Source: CAYXFZ01 sp964464385
GTDB taxonomy: Bacteria; Planctomycetota; UBA1135
Length of the DNA: 23,544 bases
Direction of reading: 5' to 3'
Assembly: GCA_964464385.1 (NCBI GenBank)
Contig: CAYXFZ010000036.1
Coordinates: forward strand, 1-23,544
The notes under the pieces: model-generated
What the model saw: only the letters and a program-made list of their open reading frames with translations
Database searches by the model: none
Told to the model about the DNA's origin: nothing
Made by a program: the position numbers and the translations under genes
Part shown: positions 1-6,665 of the stretch, in pieces
Numbering within the stretch: the first letter of the stretch is position 1
Layout of the letters: every line of letters begins with the position of its first letter

Positions 1-269
1 TGATACCCAACACGGTTTGTCTGATTCGCAATGGGCCGCACCCAAAGGCTGCGCGCCGCCTGTTGGATTTCTTGCTTTCGGAAGAGGTGGAGGCCTTGCT
101 TGCTGCTGGGGACAGCCGCCAAATTCCCTTGCGGCCCACCGTCCCCGTGCCGGCCAATCTGCCTCTGCCAGGCCAAGATTTCCGCGCCCAAGTCGTGGAT
201 TGGGAGGCCGCCGCCGCCACTTTGGAGGCCCGGGCCGCGGAGTTTCAGGCCCTCTTCACCCATTCATGA
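1..269 (+). CDS. Iron(III)-type ABC transporter substrate-binding protein, C-terminal fragment
   Basis: Only the last 88 or so residues lie in the window; the gene begins to the left, and its frame runs from base 3 to the TGA at 267-269. The visible protein contains LIRNGPHPKAARRLLDFLLS followed by EEVEALLA. This is the helix that FbpA/AfuA-like periplasmic iron-binding proteins carry near their C-terminus (family pattern: GAPHPEAARRLIDFLLSPEVQ). A polar tail rich in Ala and Glu follows. Its stop overlaps the permease start in an ATGA, and a permease and an ATPase follow, so it is the binding protein of a three-part importer. Ferric iron is the likely substrate from family resemblance, but other anions or thiamine cannot be excluded from this fragment. 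Confidence 0.72.
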   Translation, partial: IPNTVCLIRNGPHPKAARRLLDFLLSEEVEALLAAGDSRQIPLRPTVPVPANLPLPGQDFRAQVVDWEAAAATLEARAAEFQALFTHS

Positions 270-1813
270 TGCGCCTTCCCCTTCCTTGGGCAATCTTGGT
301 CGGCACCCTCACTTTGCTGGTGATGGCACCGGCCTTGCCGCTCCTCGGCGCGCTCCTGAGTCCGGAAGCTTGGGCCGCTCTGAGCGAAGATCGCCTCCGC
401 GGTCTCTTCGGACAAACCGCGACCATCGCTGGCGGTGCCGCCCTCCTGGCCGTAGCCGTGGGCTTCCCCTTGGCACTCTTGACCACGCGCCTGGCCGTTC
501 CCGGAAGCAACTTGGCCTCGTTTGTTCTGCCCCTTCCGTTGCTGTTGCCGCCCCTTCTTTTGGCCCAAGCTTGGCATGGATGGACTGGCATGGATGGCCC
601 TTGGGCGGCCCTCTTCACCTTGGGTTTGGCCTACGCCCCCTTCCCGGCCCTTTTTGCTGCTCGCGCCCTTCGCCGCCAAGCCCGCTCGGCGCACGAATCT
701 GCCCTCCTCTTGGGTGGTCCATGCGCAGCCTTGAAGGGAATGCTTCGCACCGCTTGGCCGGCCACTTTGCTCGGCGGCATGTTGGCCTTCCTCTTCAGCG
801 CCACGGATTTTGCCGTGCCGGATTATTTTGCAGCAGTAGGTCCTCGTTTTTCCGTATTCGCAGCCGAAATCTTTCACCATTGGCGCAACGGGGATCCAGT
901 TTCGGGCACGGTTGCGGCCGTGCCCCTCGTCACTCTCGTGGCGATCGTGCTGTGGGTAGCCCTTTCTCTTCGGGACAAGATGGCGGCCCGCGAATCCGCC
1001 GCCGAAACGGCCCTCGATCCCCTGCCCTGTGGTCGTGCCCGTTTGCCCTTGGGTTTGTTGTTGTTTGCCCTTCTCTCCCTCCTCCTCTTTCTCCCCTTGG
1101 GTCGCATCTTTCTGGAAACGGGTTTGGCCGGCCCGTTGGCCGAAGGAACTTGGGCTGAGCGATCTGGTCAGGCCTTCGCCGATGCTCTTCAGCGCGGCCG
1201 TGCGGATTTGTTGCGATCCTTGCGCACCGCCGCTTTGGCCGCATTCCTTTGTTTGCTCTTGGCCCCCATATGGGTGGATGTCTTGGCCCGAGCCCGACCT
1301 CGACTGCGACGCCTCAGCGAACTCCTCCTCTCCCTACCCCTCTTGGTGCCCGCCGTCGGCCTGGGTTTGGGTGCTCTGCACATGTTTGATCGGCCGGAAC
1401 TTGGCTACTTCGCGGCCAGCCCTTGGTTTCCCCCGTTGGTCATGGCCGGGCGTTTCTTGCCCTTGGCTCTCTTTCTTTTGATGGATCACGCTCTACGCGT
1501 CCCTCGATCGAGGGAGGAATCCGCTCTTTTGGCTGGCCTGACCTGGCCGGCCCGCTTGTGGCGAGTTTGGCTCGGGCCCCATGCCGGCACTTGGTTCATG
1601 ACTGCAGGTTTGGTGGCCATCTTTGCCATTCGCGAACTGGATCTAGCCATTTTGCTTCCGGCCGCCAACGCTTCGGCCGCGGTCCGCTACTACAACGCCC
1701 TACACTTTGCGCGCGACGGATTCGTGGCCGCATTTGGACTGCTCATTGCATCCATTTTGTTCCTGCCGATCGCCGTTGCCGCCGTCGTTCGCCTTTTGCG
1801 GTCTCGCTCATGA
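266..1813 (+). CDS. Fused two-domain ABC transporter permease (FbpB/ThiP-like)
   Basis: A protein of about 515 residues that forms the membrane channel of the importer. It is very hydrophobic, with roughly twelve predicted membrane segments in two similar halves. Each half carries an EAA-type coupling loop: ESALLLGGPCAALKG at about residue 144 and ESALLAGLTWPARLW at about residue 418. This duplicated layout and length are typical of the FbpB/AfuB and ThiP permeases. I chose ATG 266 because it overlaps the upstream stop as ATGA and begins directly before the first hydrophobic segment; ATG 269 is equally possible. The frame stays open farther upstream, but that part is a shadow of the binding protein. 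The stop again overlaps the ATPase start. The permease class is clear; the iron specificity is inferred from the neighbour. Confidence 0.88.
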   Translation: MMRLPLPWAILVGTLTLLVMAPALPLLGALLSPEAWAALSEDRLRGLFGQTATIAGGAALLAVAVGFPLALLTTRLAVPGSNLASFVLPLPLLLPPLLLAQAWHGWTGMDGPWAALFTLGLAYAPFPALFAARALRRQARSAHESALLLGGPCAALKGMLRTAWPATLLGGMLAFLFSATDFAVPDYFAAVGPRFSVFAAEIFHHWRNGDPVSGTVAAVPLVTLVAIVLWVALSLRDKMAARESAAETALDPLPCGRARLPLGLLLFALLSLLLFLPLGRIFLETGLAGPLAEGTWAERSGQAFADALQRGRADLLRSLRTAALAAFLCLLLAPIWVDVLARARPRLRRLSELLLSLPLLVPAVGLGLGALHMFDRPELGYFAASPWFPPLVMAGRFLPLALFLLMDHALRVPRSREESALLAGLTWPARLWRVWLGPHAGTWFMTAGLVAIFAIRELDLAILLPAANASAAVRYYNALHFARDGFVAAFGLLIASILFLPIAVAAVVRLLRSRS

Positions 1814-2481
1814 CTCCTGCTCTTGTCCTCCGTGATTTAGCCCTTCATTTCGACGGCGTCTTGCTGTTTGAAAATCTGCAGTTGGAATTGGCGGAGGGAG
1901 ATCGCGTTGCCATCCTGGGTGCGTCGGGTGCAGGAAAAACGACCTTACTCCGTCTGATCGCCGGCCTGCTTCCTCCTACCAGCGGGGAAATCTTCCTCCA
2001 AGGACAAGGGGCCAGTAAGCCCGGCCAAGTCCTGATTCCCCCGGCGCAACGTGGGGTGCAGATGGTCTTCCAAGACCTTGGTCTTTGGCCGACGCGCACC
2101 GCGGTGGCGCAAGTCTCCGACGTCATGCGCGGCCATGGAGCTTCGGTCGCGCAAGCCCAAGAAAAGGCCGTGGATCTTTTGCAAAGACTCGGCTTGCAAG
2201 ATTGTTCGCATCGGCTACCCAATTCTTTGTCCGGTGGCGAGGGCAGAAGGCTGGCCTTCGCCCGCGCCTTAGCCGCCGAACCCAAACTGCTTCTCTTGGA
2301 TGAACCTTTCTCCGGCCTAGATCCGCAGGCCCGCGAACAAAGCTTGCAACTTCTTCTGGCAGCTTTATCCGCCACCGGAGCTTCCCTCGTGGTGGTCAGC
2401 CATGATCCCGAGGATGCTCGTGATTTGGCTGCCTCGCCTCGAATTCTACGAAGGGATGAACTGGGGGACTCCTTGGCATGA
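1810..2481 (+). CDS. ABC transporter ATP-binding protein (iron/thiamine-type importer)
   Basis: A 223-residue cytoplasmic ATPase that would power the permease encoded just upstream. All nucleotide-binding elements are present: Walker A GASGAGKTT near residues 37-45, Q-loop glutamine in MVFQDLGLWP near 88, signature LSGGEGRR at 140-147, Walker B LLLLDEP at 160-166, D-loop SGLD, and the switch histidine in VVSHDPEDA near 198. It is a bare nucleotide-binding domain. FbpC/PotA-type subunits usually run to about 350 residues with a regulatory TOBE domain, which is absent here; ThiQ-like ATPases are similarly short. It starts at ATG 1810 (ATGA overlap with the permease stop) and ends in an ATGA overlap with the cytochrome gene. 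The assignment as importer ATPase is secure; the substrate is inferred. Confidence 0.92.
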   Translation: MTPALVLRDLALHFDGVLLFENLQLELAEGDRVAILGASGAGKTTLLRLIAGLLPPTSGEIFLQGQGASKPGQVLIPPAQRGVQMVFQDLGLWPTRTAVAQVSDVMRGHGASVAQAQEKAVDLLQRLGLQDCSHRLPNSLSGGEGRRLAFARALAAEPKLLLLDEPFSGLDPQAREQSLQLLLAALSATGASLVVVSHDPEDARDLAASPRILRRDELGDSLA

Positions 2482-3464
2482 AGTCCGCCCTAGCCCTTGC
2501 CGTGGTCTTGGCTGTTCTGGGCACCTGGGTTCTGATTCTTCTTCTGTCTCCTGCCACGCCGAACACCACACCCATGGAATGGGTGTCGTCCCGCCAGTGC
2601 ATGGAGTGTCATTCCGGTGTGGCAGAAGAATGGCAGGAGTCTCACCACGCCTTTGCTTACGAAAACCCGGAAGTCCGGGCCCTTTCGCAGGAATTCCAGA
2701 ACGAAGAATGCTTGTCCTGCCACGCCCCGCGTCCGGTCCTTGCCTTCGCTCCGGGAGAAAGGGTCCTCGCTCGGGAAACTGAGCGTTCCTTGGGAGTGGA
2801 TTGCCTGGCTTGTCACCTCTTGCCCAGTGGCCAAGTGGCCACGGCCAACTCTCGACCAGCGACCGCTGCTCCTTGTCGGCCAGTATTTTCCTCGCGTACC
2901 CGTTCGGTCGATACTTGTGCGGCCTGCCACAACCAACACGGCACCGTAGATCAATGGCGCGCGGCCCCGGAAAAACATCGCGGCCAAACCCTCCGCGGCC
3001 AAGATTGTTTGCACTGCCACATGACGGAATCCCCCCGCGCCGGGGGCCGCATGGGCAAGCACCATGGGTTCCCTGCCGCGCATGATTTAGCCATGCTGCA
3101 AATGGCGGTTGAACTCACCACGCAAGGCACCCCCCAGGGGGTTCACCTTGCCGTTGAAAATGTGGGCGCCGCCCATGCCTTTCCCACCGACGAGCGTTCT
3201 CGAGCTGCGGACTTGCAAATCCGCTTCCGAGGGGTTGCGGAGGTTTGGGGAATGTGGCAGGCCGTGCATCGATTCCGTGACCCTTATCGGGACGAAGTGA
3301 ACATTCCCAATACCCAATTGCCGGCCACCGCCCTCTGGGAGACCACCGTGCCTTGGCCCTCAAACACGGGCTCGGCAGAGGTGCGCTTGCTCTACCGCAC
3401 CCAACCCTTCCAGAGTGACGAAAAGGCCGCGGAACTGGTGCGCAAACTTGTGACCGTGCCATGA
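2478..3464 (+). CDS. Five-heme cytochrome c, membrane-anchored (cytochrome c-554-like)
   Basis: A 328-residue protein with an N-terminal hydrophobic segment (about residues 3-23) that would export it and probably anchor it in the membrane with the body in the periplasm. Five CXXCH heme c sites are visible: CMECH 41, CLSCH 78, CLACH 109, CAACH 147 and CLHCH 177. Many extra histidines, such as HH at 56-57 and GKHHGF after the fifth site, could act as distal ligands. The C-terminal part is a beta-rich domain with LAVENVGAAHAFPTDERSR, a signature seen after the hemes in c-554-like multiheme proteins. Its likely role is periplasmic electron transfer; the redox partner is unknown. It overlaps the ATPase stop and the next start by ATGA, which links it translationally to the importer. 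Confidence 0.9.
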   Translation: MKSALALAVVLAVLGTWVLILLLSPATPNTTPMEWVSSRQCMECHSGVAEEWQESHHAFAYENPEVRALSQEFQNEECLSCHAPRPVLAFAPGERVLARETERSLGVDCLACHLLPSGQVATANSRPATAAPCRPVFSSRTRSVDTCAACHNQHGTVDQWRAAPEKHRGQTLRGQDCLHCHMTESPRAGGRMGKHHGFPAAHDLAMLQMAVELTTQGTPQGVHLAVENVGAAHAFPTDERSRAADLQIRFRGVAEVWGMWQAVHRFRDPYRDEVNIPNTQLPATALWETTVPWPSNTGSAEVRLLYRTQPFQSDEKAAELVRKLVTVP

Positions 3465-4720
3465 GCCGATCAGCCCTTGTGGTACTTCCTGGGGCTTGCT
3501 TGGCCCTAGTTTGGGGATGCCAGCCAACTGCCAAAACTCCCCCGCAATCCGCCAGCTCCCCTAGCCAAGCCCCCGCACCTCCCATTTGGCAACCCGTTTT
3601 GCGTGAGGCCTTGTTGGCGACGGCCGAACAGGCCCTGCCCACAATCCAACCCCCCCAACACCGCGAAACTTTGGACCTTTTGGATGGCGCGCTTTCTTCC
3701 GGAACTGTGGCGCGCTTGGCCCAACGCAGCCTGGATTCTTGGTCGATCCAGGAACGAGATGCCCGACTCCTCGCGGTTCTGGAAGATCCGCACGTCGGCC
3801 TTGCCGAGCGCCGCTCTGCCAGCGAACGCATCGCTCAGGCCTGCCAGCCCGCGGCCGTGCCACGCTTGGTCCTTCGCCTAAAATATGAAAAAGACCTGCT
3901 GAGCAGTTTATGGGTTGCGCAGGCTCTCTTGCTCCACCACAACAAATCCGGGCTGGCCGCTCTGCACGCCATCTTGGCGGATGAAACTGCGGTCGATGAG
4001 GCCCGAAGCATGGCCGCCGAAATCCTGAAAAATCTCCCGGGGAATGAAAGCCGCGCTGAATTTCCCGAACAATGGCAACACCTCCTGCAGTTGGAAGAGG
4101 AATGGAAACTTCGGCTTCATCCCCATCCGGTAGTGGATCTTGGCCTGCAAGCGGAAGTTTGGCGCATGCTGCAACGCTTAGCCAGTCAACCTCTGCGACC
4201 CGTGGACGATGCCCGCTTCGTCCTTTCCCGAATGTCCTGCCAAGCTGTGGTCCCATCCCTCCTGCAAGTTTGTGCTGACGAAAACCTTTATGTCCGAGAG
4301 CACGCTCTGCAAACGCTGGCCTGGATCGGCCCGCCGGTGGCCGCGTGGTGTCAAGCCAACGACGTGGATGCCATGGGTCACCTTCGCCCTCTCTTGACAG
4401 TCTCCTCTCTGCGCCCGCGAGTACTGGCGGCCATGGCCGTGGCTGGTGGAGATCCGGCGGCGCAAGTTGCTTTGGTTTGGTTGCAGGATGGGGACTACGC
4501 CACCCGTAGCGCGGCCGCCGATGCCCTCCTGCGATGCGCTCCCTCGCCGATGTTTGCGGCGATCGCCAAGGTTGCCCAAACACAGGTCTTGGCACCGGAA
4601 GGGGCATGGTCCTTGCACTTGTTGTTGCAGGAAACGGAATATGCCCTCGAGCCCGGCCCCGATCCAGGACAAGGGGAACGCCAACGACGACAACATTGGT
4701 TGGATCTGCGCGGCAACTGA
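3461..4720 (+). CDS. HEAT-repeat-like lipoprotein
   Basis: A 419-residue protein with a signal peptide (MSRSALVVLPGACLALVWGC) whose Cys20 could be lipidated, although the tryptophan at -2 makes a weak lipobox. A Pro/Ser/Gln linker follows. The mature part is almost wholly alpha-helical, with repeated units such as AALHAILADETAVDEARSMA, HALQTLAWIG and RSAAADALLRCAP. These have the Ala/Leu-rich helix pairs of HEAT-like repeats, a scaffold for protein contacts; no catalytic motif is visible. It starts in an ATGA overlap with the cytochrome stop. HEAT-like domains and multiheme cytochromes commonly occur together, so a periplasmic docking or assembly role for the cytochrome is a reasonable inference, not shown by the sequence. 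Confidence 0.75.
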   Translation: MSRSALVVLPGACLALVWGCQPTAKTPPQSASSPSQAPAPPIWQPVLREALLATAEQALPTIQPPQHRETLDLLDGALSSGTVARLAQRSLDSWSIQERDARLLAVLEDPHVGLAERRSASERIAQACQPAAVPRLVLRLKYEKDLLSSLWVAQALLLHHNKSGLAALHAILADETAVDEARSMAAEILKNLPGNESRAEFPEQWQHLLQLEEEWKLRLHPHPVVDLGLQAEVWRMLQRLASQPLRPVDDARFVLSRMSCQAVVPSLLQVCADENLYVREHALQTLAWIGPPVAAWCQANDVDAMGHLRPLLTVSSLRPRVLAAMAVAGGDPAAQVALVWLQDGDYATRSAAADALLRCAPSPMFAAIAKVAQTQVLAPEGAWSLHLLLQETEYALEPGPDPGQGERQRRQHWLDLRGN

Positions 4721-4724
4721 GCGA

Positions 4725-4853
4725 ATGGCGCGGCGCAAAGTTCTGTTCGCGTTGACTTTGGGAGTCGCCGTCTGCCAACCCGTCCAGAAAGCCCCCATTC
4801 CGGGCGAATCCGCTTTTCAAGTTGCGGCTCCGAATGCAGAGTTGCAAGCCTAG
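4725..4853 (+). CDS. Small lipoprotein-like ORF, probably the 5' part of a broken gene
   Basis: An ATG four bases after the HEAT gene stop opens a 42-codon frame. It starts MARRKVLFALTLGVAVC, a clear basic-plus-hydrophobic signal peptide ending in a cysteine (the valine before the cysteine is not a standard lipobox). It stops at TAG 4851-4853 after a short polar stretch. The close spacing suggests it belongs to the operon. The product is too short to be a normal secreted protein, and good coding character resumes downstream in other frames, so this is probably the beginning of a longer interrupted gene. No family was recognised. Confidence 0.4.
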   Translation: MARRKVLFALTLGVAVCQPVQKAPIPGESAFQVAAPNAELQA

Positions 4854-5155
4854 GCAGAGATCCATCCGAAAACAGTGGATCTCTGGCGACCCCACGGCAT
4901 GGTTGCAGCCTTTGGGCTCACCAGACGGAGGCCCGTTTTCGTTGGCGGACCCAGGACTCCTTCGCCCAATCTGCGCGGGAAGACCGGGGCCTGTTGACAG
5001 CGGCCATGCACGCCATGGTTCGGCCAAAAGCCGCCGCCCTTCTTTGGGCCCAATTGCCGGCACCGGAAACGGTCGGCGGGGGCCCAGCAGGCCCGCCGAG
5101 AAGACCTCCGCCTGCGGCCCGTGAAAGGAACCCGCCCCTGAATCCTGGGCGCTAG
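4854..5155 (+). pseudogene. Likely frameshifted continuation of the small lipoprotein gene
   Basis: This stretch before the metallo-hydrolase holds no intact gene with a good start. From about 4900 to the TAG at 5153-5155 the frame with first bases at 4901, 4904 and so on has codons rich in G/C at the third base. It encodes EARFRWRTQDSFAQSARED, then GLLTAAMHAMVRPKAAALLW and a proline-rich tail (GPPRRPPPAA). Between 4854 and about 4925 another frame reads plausibly (KQWISGDPTAWLQPLGSPDG). Joining these to the signal peptide at 4725 needs two single-base frame changes, near 4851 and near 4925, and would give about 140 residues. Real decay and sequencing error are both possible. Confidence 0.35.
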
Positions 5156-5164
5156 AATCCTGGC

Positions 5165-5977
5165 ATGGAAATCGTAATCCTGGGCAGTGGATCCTCCGGA
5201 AACTGCGCCGTGGTGCGGGCAGGAACGGGAGAAGAACAAACGACCCTAGCCCTGGATTGTGGACTGGCCCTCCGCACCGCCCGCGAATTGGCAGAAGGGG
5301 CCGGGTTGGCCCTAGGGCGCCTGGACGCGGTCTTGCTCAGCCACCGCCATTCGGATCACAGCGGCAAGGTGGTCCCCTTGGCCGCCCGGGCCAAGGCCCC
5401 ACTCTGGGCGCACCCGCAAAGCTTGCATCCGCGATGTGCGGCCAATCCCGCGGAATTGCAACGCCGAGGGGTCCGCCATCGGGCCTTCGACAGCGGCGTC
5501 AAGTTTTCCGTGGGCTGTATCCGAATCCTCCCGGTCAAGCTGGCGCACGATGCCGAACCAACCCATGGATTCATCTTTGAGGCGGACGGGCAAAGGGCCG
5601 GGTTTTTTACGGACCTCGGCACGACCCATGCTCTAACGGCGGAGGTCTTGGCCGACTTGGACATGCTCGTTTTGGAATTCAATCACGATGCCGATCTGCT
5701 CGCCGCAGGTTTTTATCCACAACACCTGAAAAATCGCGTGGGTGGCCCACGAGGCCATCTTGCCAACAGCCAAGCAGCAGAAGCGATCGCTGACCGCGCT
5801 CCCCGATCCTTGCAGCAGTTGGCCTTGGCACATCTTTCCCAGCACAACAACACTCCCGAGTTGGCCCTGGAGTCGGCAACTCAGGCCCTGCAACAACGCG
5901 GCCTGTCTGTGAACCCGGTGGTGGCCCCGAAGCGAGGGTGCTTGACCTTAGGCCAGGCCCTCAGGCCAACAAGTTGA
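5165..5977 (+). CDS. MBL-fold metallo-hydrolase, WalJ/YycJ-like
   Basis: A 270-residue cytoplasmic protein of the metallo-beta-lactamase fold. It opens MEIVILGSGSSGNC, the hallmark beginning of the YycJ/WalJ family. It has the metal-binding motif SHRHSDHSG (His60, His62, Asp64, His65), a second metal region around FFTDLGTT, the family element LVLEFNHD, and LAHLSQHNNTPELAL, close to the family consensus LSxxNNxPELA. Members are DNA-directed nucleases or processing hydrolases in Gram-positive bacteria; the substrate here is unknown. The start at ATG 5165 fits the usual N-terminus, and no ribosome binding site is visible before it. The 3' end overlaps the opposing glycosyltransferase by 17 bases. 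Confidence 0.88.
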   Translation: MEIVILGSGSSGNCAVVRAGTGEEQTTLALDCGLALRTARELAEGAGLALGRLDAVLLSHRHSDHSGKVVPLAARAKAPLWAHPQSLHPRCAANPAELQRRGVRHRAFDSGVKFSVGCIRILPVKLAHDAEPTHGFIFEADGQRAGFFTDLGTTHALTAEVLADLDMLVLEFNHDADLLAAGFYPQHLKNRVGGPRGHLANSQAAEAIADRAPRSLQQLALAHLSQHNNTPELALESATQALQQRGLSVNPVVAPKRGCLTLGQALRPTS

Positions 5978-6665
5978 ACTTCAAGATGTGCCAAAGGGCG
6001 GCGACACCATCCCGCCACCCAATCTTTTTGCCTTCGGCGTAATCTCGACCGTAGTAACTGATGGGAACTTCGTAAATGCGAATGCGGGATCCATCAGGCC
6101 GGCGGATGCGGGCAATCTTAGCGGTAATCTCAGGCTCGACTCCAAAACGATTGGATTCGATTTGGATTCCCTCAAGCACTTCTCGACGAAAGGCCTTGTA
6201 GCAGGTTTCCATATCGGTGAGGTTGAGGTTGGTAAACATATTGGACACCCAAGTCAAAAGGTTGTTGGCCATCTGGTGCCAGTACAAGTGCACGCGGGAC
6301 ATGCGGGAGCCACGGAAACGGGAACCATAGACCACATCCGCCAATCCCTTTTCCAAGGGTTCCAACAGAAGGGGATATTCGGCCGGGTCGTACTCCAAGT
6401 CGGCGTCCTGCACAAGGACAACATCGCCCGTAGCCGCGGCAAAACCGGTGCGCAAGGCCGCTCCTTTGCCCTGGTTGTGGTCGTGGTAAAAAACCTGAAG
6501 GTCGGCATCGTTCTCCCATTCCTTGAGCAGAGCGCGACTGCCATCCTCAGAACAATCGTCCACGAAGATGATTTCGGTTTCGTAAGGAGTGGCTCGAACT
6601 CGACGAAGAATGTCCGCCAAGGTGGACTCTTCGTTAAAAACAGGAATGACGACGGAAAGTTTCAT
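5961..6665 (-). CDS. Family 2 glycosyltransferase, polyprenyl-phosphate mannose synthase (DPM1)-like
   Basis: A 234-residue GT-A enzyme expected to move a sugar from a nucleotide donor to a polyprenyl phosphate at the inner face of the membrane. Visible motifs are VIPVFNEE at 6-13, the nucleotide-binding acidic pair in IIFVDDCSEDGS at 36-37, the metal-binding DADLEYDP at 87-94, and the family stretch LTDMETCYKAFRREVL in the acceptor region. The C-terminal YYGRDYAEGKKIGWRDG is typical of the DPM/DPG-synthase group. There are no C-terminal membrane helices, as in single-domain DPM1 enzymes. The start overlaps the OPT transporter stop (ATGA at 6665-6662), so it is the last gene of a three-gene unit. 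The sugar identity cannot be read from the sequence. Confidence 0.9.
   Translation of the reverse strand: MKLSVVIPVFNEESTLADILRRVRATPYETEIIFVDDCSEDGSRALLKEWENDADLQVFYHDHNQGKGAALRTGFAAATGDVVLVQDADLEYDPAEYPLLLEPLEKGLADVVYGSRFRGSRMSRVHLYWHQMANNLLTWVSNMFTNLNLTDMETCYKAFRREVLEGIQIESNRFGVEPEITAKIARIRRPDGSRIRIYEVPISYYGRDYAEGKKIGWRDGVAALWHILKFNLLA

Noticed and set aside
4851..4853. TAG as a read-through or recoded codon in the small lipoprotein ORF
   Set aside because: The frame after the TAG has weak coding character and soon ends, and other genes here use TAG as an ordinary stop; a frameshift is simpler.
3561..5063. A long open frame on the minus strand opposite the HEAT gene (about 500 codons)
   Set aside because: Its translation is low-complexity, rich in Arg/Gly/Pro, with no recognisable domain; it mirrors the high-GC codons of the real + strand gene.
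5713..5721. A perfect DnaA box TTATCCACA
   Set aside because: It is isolated and lies within the walJ coding sequence, encoding ordinary residues (FYPQ); no cluster or AT-rich unwinding region is nearby.
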